Assembly: GCA_944320405.1 (NCBI GenBank)
Contig: CALUHI010000004.1
Span: 1-64,000 of the forward strand
DNA from: an uncultured Eggerthellaceae bacterium
GTDB lineage: Bacteria > Actinomycetota > Coriobacteriia > Coriobacteriales > Eggerthellaceae
Direction of reading: 5' to 3'
DNA length: 64,000 bases
The translations under genes and the position numbers were made by a program. Of the stretch, positions 49,825 through 58,787 are shown piece after piece. The notes beneath the pieces are model-generated. The model was not told the origin of the DNA. It saw only the letters and a list, made by a program, of their open reading frames with translations, and searched no databases. The stretch's first letter is position 1, and each line of letters starts with the position of its first letter.

Positions 49825-50265
49825 TCAGAATACCGCCGACACCTGCGTTTCGTCGATCACGCGGATGCCTGCATCGTGGAACATCTGCGCCGCCACGCCC
49901 CAGCCATCCGTCAAGGTGCCGGTAAACGTTCCGTCGTAGATGCGCCCACTGCCGCACGAGGGACTTTTCGCTTTGAGGATGGCAAGCTCGCAGCCGCTCT
50001 CCTGAGCGCGGCGGAGCGCCTTTCGCGCGCCGGCGACGAACGCAGCGGTGTTATCGGCGCCGCTTGAATCAACAACGTGCAGGGTGGGCTCGGATGCGAC
50101 GATCTCGTTGGGCAGGCGGGGAATGGGCAGCCTTCCAAGCGATTCGGGGCAAATGGGCACCAAGGTATGCTCGCTCGCGAGCGCAATCACAGCGTCGCAT
50201 GGGCGCGCCTCTCCGTCGAAACGACACGCTTTTCCCAACAAGCATGCGCTTACGGCGATGTTCAT
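49825..50265 (-). CDS. DUF523 family protein
   Basis: The 146-residue protein has the DUF523 signature CLLGKACRFDG near the N-terminus and LKAKSPSCGSG later, with ICPESLGRLPIPR between. DUF523 is a small cysteine-containing domain of unknown biochemical role, sometimes fused to or near tRNA-modification genes. AGGGAGGTCC precedes the start, which gives a cleaner N-terminus than one five codons upstream. It diverges from the peptidase gene. Confidence 0.88.
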   Translation of the reverse strand: MNIAVSACLLGKACRFDGEARPCDAVIALASEHTLVPICPESLGRLPIPRLPNEIVASEPTLHVVDSSGADNTAAFVAGARKALRRAQESGCELAILKAKSPSCGSGRIYDGTFTGTLTDGWGVAAQMFHDAGIRVIDETQVSAVF

Positions 50266-50375
50266 CCGGACCTCCCTCAAGTTTTTGTGATGGGTCTTTC
50301 CCTTTCCTGATTCTGCCGCATAATGAACCGGAACGAAAGAGCCGCATGGGCATGAATATCGAAAGGAGCATTGCA

Positions 50376-51794
50376 GTGGATCGATCCCTGATCAACGGCA
50401 AAATCGATGAGTATCTGGATACGCACTGGGACGACATCGTGGCCGACATCGACACGCTGGTTCGCATTCCCAGCGTGGAGGAGCTCGACAAGGCAGAAGA
50501 GGGCGCTCCGTATGGCCCAGGTCCGCGCGCCGCGCTGAACGCTGCGCTGGACATGGCCTCGAGCATGGGCTTCGAAGTGCATGACGACCAGGGCCATATC
50601 GGCTATGCCGACCTGCCTGGTCAGACGCAAGGTCAGATCGGCATCATCGGGCATATGGACGTCGTGCCCGCAGGCCCGGGCTGGACATTCGAGCCCTATC
50701 AGGTCACGCGCAAGGACGGTTACCTCATCGGTCGCGGCGTCATCGACGACAAGGGCCCCAGCGTGGTTGCCCTGCACGCAATGAAATTCTGGAAGGATCT
50801 GCAGGACGAAGGCGTTGCCGAGCAGTTCCCCTACACCGTTCGCTTCCTGTTCGGTGCCAACGAGGAAACTGGCATGGCGGACGTGGCGTACTACCGCCAG
50901 CGCCATGACGATCCGCTGTTCCTGTTCACCCCCGACGCCGAATTCCCCGTGTGCTACGGAGAAAAGGGCCTCTACGACGGCTTCATCACGGTGCCTATGT
51001 CCGAGAGTGGTCGCATCGTGGAGTTTGATGGCGGTGTGGCATCCAATGCCGTGCCTGGTCAGGCTCATGCTGTCGTGCGTGCGGAAGCTTCTGCGCTTCC
51101 CGCTGCCGAAGGCATTGCGGTTGCGCCCGCAGGCGAAGGACTTGTGCGCATTGACGCTTCTGGCAAGAGCGCGCACGCTTCCACTCCCGAGGCGGGCATC
51201 AGCGCTATCGGCCTGATTGTCGACTACCTGCTGGCAAATGACGTGTGCGACGCCGCGGAGCGCACGTTCCTGGAGTTCGAGCAGCGCCTGATTGCGCACA
51301 CCGACGGCAGCGGTCTGGGCGTCGCATGCGAAGACGAGCACTTCGGCCCGCTCACTGCAGTCGGCGGCACCATCCGCACCGAGGACAACTGCTTCGTTCA
51401 GTCGGTGGACATTCGATTCCCCACCGCTATCACGGCGGCAGAAATCACCGCGAAAATCCGCGCCGCCGCCGAGGCCGCAGGTTGTACGTATCGCACCGGC
51501 CGCGAAGAGGAGCCCTTCCTGATGGATCCGCAGTCTCCGGTGATCCAGGCGTTGCTTTCCGCCTACAACGATGCAACGGGCGAGCACGCCGAGGCGTTCA
51601 CCATGGGCGGCGGCACCTACGCGCGTCACTTCTCGAATGCCGCGAGCTTCGGTCCCGAGAAGGCCTGGGTTAAGGTTCCCGAGTGGGTTGGCGCCATGCA
51701 CGGCCCGGACGAGGGCGTGGGCGAGGATTTGATGCGCGAAGCGTTCCGCATCTACGCGCTCACCCTGGGCGAGCTCATGGAGCTGGAGTACTAA
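50376..51794 (+). CDS. M20 family metallopeptidase (PepV/Sapep-like dipeptidase)
   Basis: The 472-residue protein has the co-catalytic zinc site residues: IIGHMDVVPAGPGW, GRGVIDDKGP, GANEETGM and FTPDAEFPVCYGEKG. A lid domain lies between the two halves of the catalytic domain, and TMGGGTYAR near the C-terminus is typical. It likely cuts dipeptides in the cytoplasm. The GTG at 50376 with GAAAGGAG seven bases before it is better supported than the ATGs at 50346 and 50352. A hairpin terminator follows. Confidence 0.9.
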   Translation: MDRSLINGKIDEYLDTHWDDIVADIDTLVRIPSVEELDKAEEGAPYGPGPRAALNAALDMASSMGFEVHDDQGHIGYADLPGQTQGQIGIIGHMDVVPAGPGWTFEPYQVTRKDGYLIGRGVIDDKGPSVVALHAMKFWKDLQDEGVAEQFPYTVRFLFGANEETGMADVAYYRQRHDDPLFLFTPDAEFPVCYGEKGLYDGFITVPMSESGRIVEFDGGVASNAVPGQAHAVVRAEASALPAAEGIAVAPAGEGLVRIDASGKSAHASTPEAGISAIGLIVDYLLANDVCDAAERTFLEFEQRLIAHTDGSGLGVACEDEHFGPLTAVGGTIRTEDNCFVQSVDIRFPTAITAAEITAKIRAAAEAAGCTYRTGREEEPFLMDPQSPVIQALLSAYNDATGEHAEAFTMGGGTYARHFSNAASFGPEKAWVKVPEWVGAMHGPDEGVGEDLMREAFRIYALTLGELMELEY

Positions 51795-51841
51795 TCGCAA
51801 TTCGACCGTTCGTCGGCTGAAACGCACCGTTGAAGTCTGAT

Positions 51842-51874
51842 TTCCTACCGGTTGCCGCGCGGCTCCGGTAGGAA
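51842..51874 (+). terminator. Hairpin after the M20 peptidase gene
   Basis: TTCCTACCGG / CCGGTAGGAA with an inner GCC-GCGC-GGC; followed by AAACCC without T-run, so moderate support only. Confidence 0.6.
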
Positions 51875-51905
51875 AAACCCTATAAACCCTGCGTTAAAAC
51901 CCTAT
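51875..51905 (+). promoter_or_regulatory. Direct repeats AAACCCTAT before the LytTR response regulator
   Basis: AAACCCTAT at 51875-51883 and again at 51897-51905, start-to-start 22 bp, with a third variant AAACCCTGC between them. LytTR proteins bind 9-bp direct repeats about two helical turns apart. The -10-like TAAAAT lies at 51926-51931, so the sites are near the -35 position, compatible with autoregulation. Confidence 0.55.
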
Positions 51906-51973
51906 GAAAGCATGCTGTCTTGCCGTAAAATGGGGCCGTTATACCGAATGGGGTTGGGCCAAGGAGGTTTTCC

Positions 51974-52687
51974 GTGCTTAAGGCAATGATCGTCGACGAC
52001 GAGGCCCCTGCGCGTTCCGAACTGCGATTCCTGCTTGACGAGCTGGGCCAAACTGAAGTGACCGCCGAAGCCGCAAGCGTGCGAGAGGCGATCGAGAAGC
52101 TGAAGGAATATCCGTGCGATGTGATGTTCCTCGATATCAACATGCCCGAAGCCACCGGCCTGCAGCTGGCCGACGCGCTTCAGCATCTCAAGTTCCCGCC
52201 TGCGGTGGTGTTCGTGACCGCCTACAGCGAGCACGCGCTCGATGCGTTCAAGGTTCATGCTATCGATTACCTGGTGAAACCGGTGGAATCCGACCGCTTG
52301 GCGCAGGCCATCGCGCGCGTTCGCGAGCATGTGGCGCTTCACATGCAGGCTCAGAAGTCCGAGCGCATCCCGGTTGAAAAGGGCGGCAAGAAGATCCTCA
52401 TCAGCATCGACAAGATCCGCTTCGTCATGGCGCGCGACGACTACGCCTACCTGCAAACCGACACCGACCGTTACTTCTCCACCGTCAGCCTGGCGCAGCT
52501 GGAGAAGCGCCTGGATGGTCATGGGTTCTTCCGCGTGCATCGCGGCTACCTGGTGAACCTCTCGATGGTCGACGAGGTCGAATCGGTTTCCGGTGGCACG
52601 CTTCTGCTCACGCTCAACGGCGTGGAGGACAAGATCCCCGTTTCCCGCCGCCGTGTGTCTGCGCTGAAGAAGGCTTTGGGTCTGTAA
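51974..52687 (+). CDS. LytTR family response regulator
   Basis: The 237-residue protein has a receiver domain (AMIVDDEAPARSEL, with the phosphorylation site in VMFLDINMPE, and VTAYSEHALDAF and LVKPVESDR) and a C-terminal LytTR DNA-binding domain (FVMARDDYAYLQT, FFRVHRGYLVNL, IPVSRRRVSALKKA). The start is a GTG with AAGGAGG upstream. No histidine kinase gene lies next to it. Direct repeats upstream are candidate binding sites. Targets unknown. Confidence 0.94.
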   Translation: MLKAMIVDDEAPARSELRFLLDELGQTEVTAEAASVREAIEKLKEYPCDVMFLDINMPEATGLQLADALQHLKFPPAVVFVTAYSEHALDAFKVHAIDYLVKPVESDRLAQAIARVREHVALHMQAQKSERIPVEKGGKKILISIDKIRFVMARDDYAYLQTDTDRYFSTVSLAQLEKRLDGHGFFRVHRGYLVNLSMVDEVESVSGGTLLLTLNGVEDKIPVSRRRVSALKKALGL

Positions 52688-52703
52688 CGCTTTTGATTTC
52701 GAT

Positions 52704-52732
52704 GGCCGTCCGTTCGCGGGCGGCCTTTTTCG
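52704..52732 (+). terminator. Terminator after the LytTR response regulator
   Basis: GGCCGTCCG-TTCG-CGGGCGGCC followed by five T and more T-rich sequence. Confidence 0.88.
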
Positions 52733-52869
52733 TTTCTGGCCGTCGTTTGTCGTCTTTTTGCTCGACCGCCGATATTGCACGGGAAATTCGCTTCCCCTCC
52801 ATGCCCTTTGCTAAAATGTTTGAACGATTCCCACAAGGGGCGTCTTGCAACTGATCGTAAGAAGGCAAC

Positions 52870-54576
52870 ATGCTTACTAGCGACACTGAAAAACTGTATC
52901 CTTCGGCGAAAACCTTGGTGAAGGATTGCATTGCCAGCCGTATCCATGCCAAGGATGCGACGGTGTACGATTTTTCCGAAGAAGCGCAGGAGTGCGCAGA
53001 AAACTTCATGGGCTGGACCGATTTGGCGTCCAATCCTCCGTATCCGTTGGAAAAGATCCAGGCATTTGCCAACGAGATCATCGATGCCGGGTTGGAGACT
53101 GTGGTTCTCATCGGCCAGGGCGGTTCCACTCAGGCGCCCATGACCATCACGAAGTACAACAAGCCCGATTCTTCGCTGGTTAAGTTCCGCACTATCGACT
53201 CCGATTCTCCGGTTCGCGTTCGCGCGATGCTTGCGGAAATCAATCCTGCAACCACGTTGTTCATTATTTCGTCGAAGAGCGGCGGCACCATCGAGCCGCG
53301 TTTGATGCTGCGCGCAGTGCGTGATCAGCTTGCCGACGTTATGCCCGAAGAAGAGCTCGTCAAGCATCTCGTCGCGATCACCGACCCAGGTTCCCAGCTT
53401 CAGCGCCAGGCGGAAGAAGAAGGATGGCGCGCAGTGTTTTCGGGTGAGCCGTCTGTTGGCGGTCGCTTCTCGGCGCTCTCGGTGTTTGGTCTGTTGCCTG
53501 CCGCGTTGGTTGGCATCGATCTGAAGACGTTTGTCGAGCATGGCGCCGAAGCCGAGCGCATCTGCAGCGAGGACGCCATCGACAACCCCGCCATTGGGCT
53601 TGCCGCGTTCCTCTACGACAACTACTTGGCGGGTCGCAACAAGTTTTCGTTCCTCACACAGAAGCGCGGCCGCGTTTTGGGCTTGTGGATCGAGCAGTTG
53701 GTGGCCGAGAGCCTGGGCAAGCACGGTCAGGGCATCCTGCCCAACATAGAGATCGATTCGCTGCTTTTGACCAAGGATCCTGGCGATCGCACCGTAGTCA
53801 TGTACCAGACGCGCAACGACCTGTGGGATGAGCGCCACAACTTCGAGATGGGCCTGTCTTACATCGACACCTCCATCCCGCGCGCGAATTACAAGATCGA
53901 CTCTGTCGAAGAGCTCCCTGAGCACTTTGTGATGTGGGAATACGCTATCGCCATGTGCGGCTACCTGATGAAGGTGTGCCCGTTTGACCAGCCTGACGTT
54001 GCTGCCGCGAAGGCGGAGGTGCTCGGCATTCTGGGCGAGGGTCATCCCGCACCCGATTTCGTGCAGGACTTTTTCGGCGATGTCCACATGGGTCAGGCGG
54101 AGGTGCGCCTTTCCCCTTGCTTCAAAGACTGCACCGACATCTACGGCGCGCTCAGTGCCCTTTTGAACAGCATCCAGCCGGGCGATTACTTCGCGTTGAA
54201 CGCATTTCTCCCGTTCACGGGCGAAGGCCGTCGCGAAGCGCTCGAGCAGATTCGCCACGGTGTGGCGGACAAGCGCGGCGTTGCGTCGTGCTTGGAAGTT
54301 GGTCCTCGCTACCTGCATTCCACGGGACAGCTGCAGAAGGGTGGCCCCAATTCGGGCGTGTTCTTGATTCTTTCGGCTGACGAGCTGAAGGACATTCCCC
54401 TGAAGGAAGAGGCCGAGAGCCTGGGCACGCTTGCGAAGGCGCAGGCCGAAGGCGACCTTCTGACGCTTGCCTCGCGCGGGCGCCGCTGCGTGCACCTGCA
54501 CCTACCCGACAACTCCAGCGTGACCATCCGTGCGCTCGCGGAGATCATCGATTCCATTCTGGACACGCGCGCTTAG
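52870..54576 (+). CDS. pgi: Glucose-6-phosphate isomerase
   Basis: The 568-residue protein interconverts glucose 6-phosphate and fructose 6-phosphate. IGQGGSTQAPM and SSKSGGTIEPRL are the two SIS-domain sugar-phosphate loops. The sequence resembles the isomerase half of the bifunctional transaldolase/isomerase proteins of actinobacteria, but no transaldolase domain is attached. GAAGGCAAC precedes the ATG weakly. TAAAAT (52812-52817) is a possible -10. hypF follows after 23 bases. Confidence 0.9.
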   Translation: MLTSDTEKLYPSAKTLVKDCIASRIHAKDATVYDFSEEAQECAENFMGWTDLASNPPYPLEKIQAFANEIIDAGLETVVLIGQGGSTQAPMTITKYNKPDSSLVKFRTIDSDSPVRVRAMLAEINPATTLFIISSKSGGTIEPRLMLRAVRDQLADVMPEEELVKHLVAITDPGSQLQRQAEEEGWRAVFSGEPSVGGRFSALSVFGLLPAALVGIDLKTFVEHGAEAERICSEDAIDNPAIGLAAFLYDNYLAGRNKFSFLTQKRGRVLGLWIEQLVAESLGKHGQGILPNIEIDSLLLTKDPGDRTVVMYQTRNDLWDERHNFEMGLSYIDTSIPRANYKIDSVEELPEHFVMWEYAIAMCGYLMKVCPFDQPDVAAAKAEVLGILGEGHPAPDFVQDFFGDVHMGQAEVRLSPCFKDCTDIYGALSALLNSIQPGDYFALNAFLPFTGEGRREALEQIRHGVADKRGVASCLEVGPRYLHSTGQLQKGGPNSGVFLILSADELKDIPLKEEAESLGTLAKAQAEGDLLTLASRGRRCVHLHLPDNSSVTIRALAEIIDSILDTRA

Positions 54577-54599
54577 CAACGAGGGGCATAGCCAACGGC

Positions 54600-57188
54600 A
54601 TGCTTGAAGCGCTTGACATCCATGTGACAGGGGTCGTGCAGGGCGTCGGGTTCCGCCCTTTCGTGCACCGCGCGGCGAAGCAAAACCTCATCAGCGGCTG
54701 GGTTCTCAATGCCGTCGACGGCGTTGATATTCATGCCGAGGGCGAGTCGAGCCTGCTGGACGCCTTCGTGATCGAGCTTTCCGAGAACGCTCCGGCTGCC
54801 GCCCAGGTGCGCGAGATCGACCTGAAGGAAGTCCCGCTCCAGGGATGCGAGGGCTTCGAGATCCGCTTTTCTGACGATGCTGAAAGCCGCGAGACCACGC
54901 TCGTGTCGCCTGATCTTGCCACGTGCGATGACTGCGTGCGCGAGTTGTTCGATTCCTCCGACCGCCGCTACCGTTATCCTTTCATCAATTGCACCAACTG
55001 CGGGCCGCGTTTCACCATCATTGATAAACTGCCCTACGACCGCCCGGCCACCTCGATGAAAGATTTCGAGATGTGCCCAACGTGTGCTGCCGAATACGCC
55101 GACCCTGCCGATCGCCGGTTTCACGCCCAGCCCGATGCCTGCTTCGAATGCGGGCCCCATGTGTCGTGGAAGCGCGGAGAGAACGAGACTCGCTGGGGGA
55201 GCACGCGCGAGGAAAGCGACGCGATCTTCGCCGAGGCAGTGGAGATGCTGCGCGCGGGGAAGATCCTGGCGGTGAAGGGGCTGGGTGGCTTCCACCTGGT
55301 ATGTGACGCTTCCAATGTTCAGGCGGTTGCCGCGCTCAGGCAGCGCAAACGCCGCGAGGGCAAGGCGTTTGCGGTGATGATGGCGAACGTCGAAGATGCA
55401 CGCGCTGTCTGTTTGGTCAACGACGCCGAGCAGCGCTTGTTGGAAAGCCCTCAGCGCCCCATCGTGCTTCTGCGGAAAAAGCCCGGCGTCGCGCTTGCGC
55501 CCAAGCTTGCTGATGCCCTTCCCGAGCTGGGCGTGATGCTTCCCTGTACGCCGGTGCAGCATCTGCTCATGCACGATTATGCTGCTGCGGTGAGCGAGGG
55601 CCCGTCCGGCCTGCCACCGATGCTTGTCATGACCTCGGGCAACGTCCACGACGAGCCCATCGTTACCGACGATGACGACGCGTATGAGCGCCTGGGTGGC
55701 ATCGCTGATGCTTTCTTGGGCAACAACCGTCCCATTCTCTCGCGTTACGACGATTCCGTGATGCGCGTGATTTCAGCGGGCAGTGCTGGCGACGCCGTTC
55801 AGATGATCCGCCGCGCCCGCAGCTTCGCGCCGGCCCCCATAACGGTGGAGCAAGGCGGCGATTTGAATCGCCGAACGCTGCTGTGCGCGGGCCCCGAGCA
55901 GAAAAGCACGTTGTGCTACGTGCGCCAGGGCGCCCAACGCTCTGAAGCGTTCGTCTCCCAGCACGTCGGCGACCTCGAGAACGCCGAAACCTTCGACGCT
56001 TGGCTGGAAGCGAAGGACCGCTTCGCGAAGCTGTTCCGACTGAATCCGACTATCTTCGCGTGCGACCGTCATCCGGAATACCTCTCCACGAAGTGGGCGA
56101 AGCAGCATGCCGAAAGCCAGGGCTCGCCCCTGATCGAGGTACAGCACCATCACGCGCACATCGCCTCGGTCTTGGGCGAAAACAGCATCGACGACGCAGT
56201 GTGCGGCATTGCCTTCGATGGCACGGGATACGGCGCTGACGGCCGCATCTGGGGTGGCGAGGTGCTGCTTGCCAACCGGCAGGCGTTCGAGCGCTTCGCG
56301 AACTTCGCTTACGTCCCCATGCCTGGCGGTGCCGCAGCGGTGAAGAACCCGCTGCGCATGGCGTACGGCGTGCTGTGGGAGTTCGATCTGTTGGAGCACC
56401 CGGGGGCAAAAGAAGCGCTCGATGCGCTGGGCGCGGATGCCGCCGAGGTGTGCGACCGCATGATCGAACGCGGCCTGAACACGCCCTACACCTCGTCGGT
56501 CGGCCGCCTGTTCGACGCCGCAAGCGCCCTTCTGGGCATTTGCACTGCGCCCACCTACGAAGGCGAGCCCGCCATCCTGCTGGAAGCGGCGATGTCCGAC
56601 CTGGAGGCGGGATCGGCTGCGGTCGAGGGGTCCGCGACGCGCCGCTCCGCTGCTCAGGATCCTTCGGATCCTTCGTGCGCTGCGTTACTGCAGTCATGTG
56701 ACGATATAAATGGTGTGCAGACGGTCGCTCCACCCTCGACCGCAGCCGATCCCGCCGGCGAATCCGGGCTGGACGACCAAAAGGGCGCTTCTGCGTACCG
56801 AATCGAGGTCGTCAAGAACACCGCGACGCCGGAAAGCACTGCGCAGGACACTTCGGTGCTGTTGCTTGACCCCGAGTCCGCGTTCCGCGCGTTGCTGGAC
56901 GACAAGGCGGCAGGCGTGCCGGCGCCGGTTATCGCGCGTCGTTTCCATGATGCGTTCGTTCAAGCGATCGCCGATGCGGCGGAGCTGTGCCGGGCGCTTT
57001 ACGGCATTGGGACGGTGGCGCTTTCTGGTGGCGTGTTCATGAACCGCTACCTTGTCGAGCATGCCCTGCAGACGTTAGAACGGGCTGGTTTCACGGTTGC
57101 CGTCAACCGCGATCTGCCGCCCAACGATGGGTGCGTCTCCTACGGCCAGGCTGTGGTAGCATGGGCCGCGAACAACGATAACGCCTGA
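54600..57188 (+). CDS. hypF: Carbamoyltransferase HypF, with an extra in-frame segment
   Basis: HypF makes the cyanide ligands of NiFe hydrogenase. Domains: acylphosphatase-like (residues 1-90, VQGVGFRPFVHRAAK), two zinc-finger pairs (CDDCVRELF, CTNCGPRF, CPTCAAEY, CFECGPHV), YrdC-like (about 200-385) and Kae1-like (from about 400, HHHAHIAS, then SGGVFMNRYL). At 862 residues it is longer than usual. About 50 extra residues between YEGEPAILLEAA and the ending SVLLLDPESAF coincide with a 24-bp inverted-repeat element at 56606-56756, which is kept in frame. The element part is unlikely to fold with the Kae1 domain. Confidence 0.93.
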   Translation: MLEALDIHVTGVVQGVGFRPFVHRAAKQNLISGWVLNAVDGVDIHAEGESSLLDAFVIELSENAPAAAQVREIDLKEVPLQGCEGFEIRFSDDAESRETTLVSPDLATCDDCVRELFDSSDRRYRYPFINCTNCGPRFTIIDKLPYDRPATSMKDFEMCPTCAAEYADPADRRFHAQPDACFECGPHVSWKRGENETRWGSTREESDAIFAEAVEMLRAGKILAVKGLGGFHLVCDASNVQAVAALRQRKRREGKAFAVMMANVEDARAVCLVNDAEQRLLESPQRPIVLLRKKPGVALAPKLADALPELGVMLPCTPVQHLLMHDYAAAVSEGPSGLPPMLVMTSGNVHDEPIVTDDDDAYERLGGIADAFLGNNRPILSRYDDSVMRVISAGSAGDAVQMIRRARSFAPAPITVEQGGDLNRRTLLCAGPEQKSTLCYVRQGAQRSEAFVSQHVGDLENAETFDAWLEAKDRFAKLFRLNPTIFACDRHPEYLSTKWAKQHAESQGSPLIEVQHHHAHIASVLGENSIDDAVCGIAFDGTGYGADGRIWGGEVLLANRQAFERFANFAYVPMPGGAAAVKNPLRMAYGVLWEFDLLEHPGAKEALDALGADAAEVCDRMIERGLNTPYTSSVGRLFDAASALLGICTAPTYEGEPAILLEAAMSDLEAGSAAVEGSATRRSAAQDPSDPSCAALLQSCDDINGVQTVAPPSTAADPAGESGLDDQKGASAYRIEVVKNTATPESTAQDTSVLLLDPESAFRALLDDKAAGVPAPVIARRFHDAFVQAIADAAELCRALYGIGTVALSGGVFMNRYLVEHALQTLERAGFTVAVNRDLPPNDGCVSYGQAVVAWAANNDNA
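56606..56756. mobile_element. MITE-like inverted-repeat insert inside hypF
   Basis: Perfect 24-bp terminal arms (56606-56629 and 56733-56756; key part GGGATCGGCTGCGGTCGAGGG) enclose 103 bp that include GGATCC-TTC-GGATCC. It lies in a stretch of HypF that family members lack. The insert carries no transposase and is read through as low-complexity protein. Confidence 0.7.
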
Positions 57189-57239
57189 CGCCCGCGCCCC
57201 TTCCGGTGCGACGCCGGGCTCGAAGGGGGAGATGCAACA

Positions 57240-57500
57240 ATGTGCTTGGCCATTCCCGCTAAGATTGCCGAGATGAAAGACGACCATTTGGCGACGGTCG
57301 ACATTTTGGGCGTCAAGCGTGACATTGCGCTTGATCTGACGCCGCAGGCCCAGCTGGGCGACTACGTTTTGGTCCATGCCGGGTTCGCCATCGAGGTGGT
57401 GGACGCCGACTACGCCCAGGAGACCATCGATCTTATCATGCAGTTTCCCGAGCTGGCGGGCGACGACGTTCCCCAGCCTGTTGCGGAGGCCACGCGATGA
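57240..57500 (+). CDS. hypC: Hydrogenase maturation chaperone HypC
   Basis: The 86-residue protein starts MCLAIPAKIAEM; its second-position cysteine is essential for carrying the Fe(CN)2CO group with HypD. The rest (GDYVLVHAGFAIEVVD, then AQETIDLI) is typical. GGGGAG precedes the ATG. It overlaps hypD by 4 bases. Confidence 0.96.
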   Translation: MCLAIPAKIAEMKDDHLATVDILGVKRDIALDLTPQAQLGDYVLVHAGFAIEVVDADYAQETIDLIMQFPELAGDDVPQPVAEATR

Positions 57501-58600
57501 CGGCCGCGCACACCATGGAAGAAGAGCTTGCTGCGTTCAAAGACCCGCAGCTGGCTCGCGGGCTGATCGAATCCATCCGCAAGCTGGCTCCTGCTGACGG
57601 CGCTACGCTCATGGAGGTGTGCGGTACGCATACCGTTGCCATTGCGCGCAACGGCATCCGTGCGCTTATGCCCGAATGCGTGAAGCTCTCTTCAGGGCCG
57701 GGCTGCCCGGTGTGCGTCACATCGAATCGCGACATCGATGCAGTGATCGCGCTCGCGCGCATCCCTGAAGTCACTATCGCCACGTTCGGTGACATGACGC
57801 GCGTGCCTGGGTCAACCTCCAGTCTGTTGAAAGAGCAAGCGTCCGGTCGCAACGTGCAGATCGTTTATTCACCGCTCGATGCACTCGCGTTGGCGCAGGC
57901 GAACCCCGACCGCCAGATCGTGTTCGTGGGAGTGGGCTTCGAGACGACCACGCCGCTTTCGGCGATGGCCATCAAACGCGCCAAGGCGCTCGGACTCAAG
58001 AACTTCAGCGTGCTTGCCATCCACAAGAACATGCCCAATGCGTTGGAAGTCATCGTTAACGACCCCCAGCTGAAGCTGGATGCGCTCATCCTGCCGGGCC
58101 ATGTGAGCACCATCATCGGCATGGAGCCGTACCGATTCCTTGCCGAGAAGTACGGCGTGCCTGGAGTTATCACCGGTTTCGAGGCGGTTGATGTGCTCCA
58201 GGGCATCGCCATGATCATGCGCCAGCTGCACGAGGGTCGCGCCGAAATCGAGATCGCCTATGCGCGTGGCGTAATGCCCGAAGGGAACCCCACCGCGCTT
58301 GCCGCCATCGATGAGGTGTTCGAAGTGTGTCCTGCGGTGTGGCGTGGGTTGGGAGAGATCCCTGGGTCCGGCTACCGTATCCGCGACGAATACGCGGAAT
58401 TCGATGCGCTGCGTCGCTTCCAGCCCGATATCGAGCCCACGCAAGAGCCCAAGGGCTGCCGCTGCGGCGACGTTCTGCGCGGCATCATGGCGCCGAGCGA
58501 GTGTCCGCTGTTCCGCAAGGCGTGCACGCCCGAGAACCCGGTGGGCCCCTGCATGGTGTCGAGCGAGGGAAGCTGCGCCGCCTATTACCGCTACTATTAA
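57497..58600 (+). CDS. hypD: Hydrogenase maturation factor HypD
   Basis: The 367-residue scaffold protein assembles the iron centre. MEVCGTHTVAIARNG, SSGPGCPVCVT and FGDMTRVPG are the conserved loops. The C-terminus holds the iron-sulfur cysteines in GCRCGDVLRG, CPLFRKACTPENPVGPC and EGSCAAYY. hypC and hypD are coupled by an ATGA overlap. hypE is not next and must lie elsewhere; cydA follows instead. Confidence 0.96.
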   Translation: MTAAHTMEEELAAFKDPQLARGLIESIRKLAPADGATLMEVCGTHTVAIARNGIRALMPECVKLSSGPGCPVCVTSNRDIDAVIALARIPEVTIATFGDMTRVPGSTSSLLKEQASGRNVQIVYSPLDALALAQANPDRQIVFVGVGFETTTPLSAMAIKRAKALGLKNFSVLAIHKNMPNALEVIVNDPQLKLDALILPGHVSTIIGMEPYRFLAEKYGVPGVITGFEAVDVLQGIAMIMRQLHEGRAEIEIAYARGVMPEGNPTALAAIDEVFEVCPAVWRGLGEIPGSGYRIRDEYAEFDALRRFQPDIEPTQEPKGCRCGDVLRGIMAPSECPLFRKACTPENPVGPCMVSSEGSCAAYYRYY

Positions 58601-58662
58601 CGATATCCGAAAAATGTCACTAAAATTATAGCAATTAGAACTTTTTCCGAATGTTAAGATGC

Positions 58663-58692
58663 TACAATGGTCTTGTGAAGCGCGCTTCGCAA
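58663..58692 (+). promoter_or_regulatory. cydA promoter -10 with Rex-like operator
   Basis: TACAAT (58663-58668) is followed by TTGTGAAG-CGCG-CTTCGCAA (58673-58692), an inverted repeat with one mismatch in 8-bp arms. It would overlap the transcription start. Rex (NADH-sensing repressor) sites are TTGTGAAnnnnTTCACAA; this one has a 2-bp longer centre. The AT-rich upstream sequence has no clear -35. Confidence 0.5.
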
Positions 58693-58787
58693 GGCCATTC
58701 TCCTTTTGAGCCGACCTCGTGTTGCGCCCTCCACTCCTTCGCCGCGCGGAAGGGACGCGGCGACGAATACAGAAAGGGGGAGGGGAT

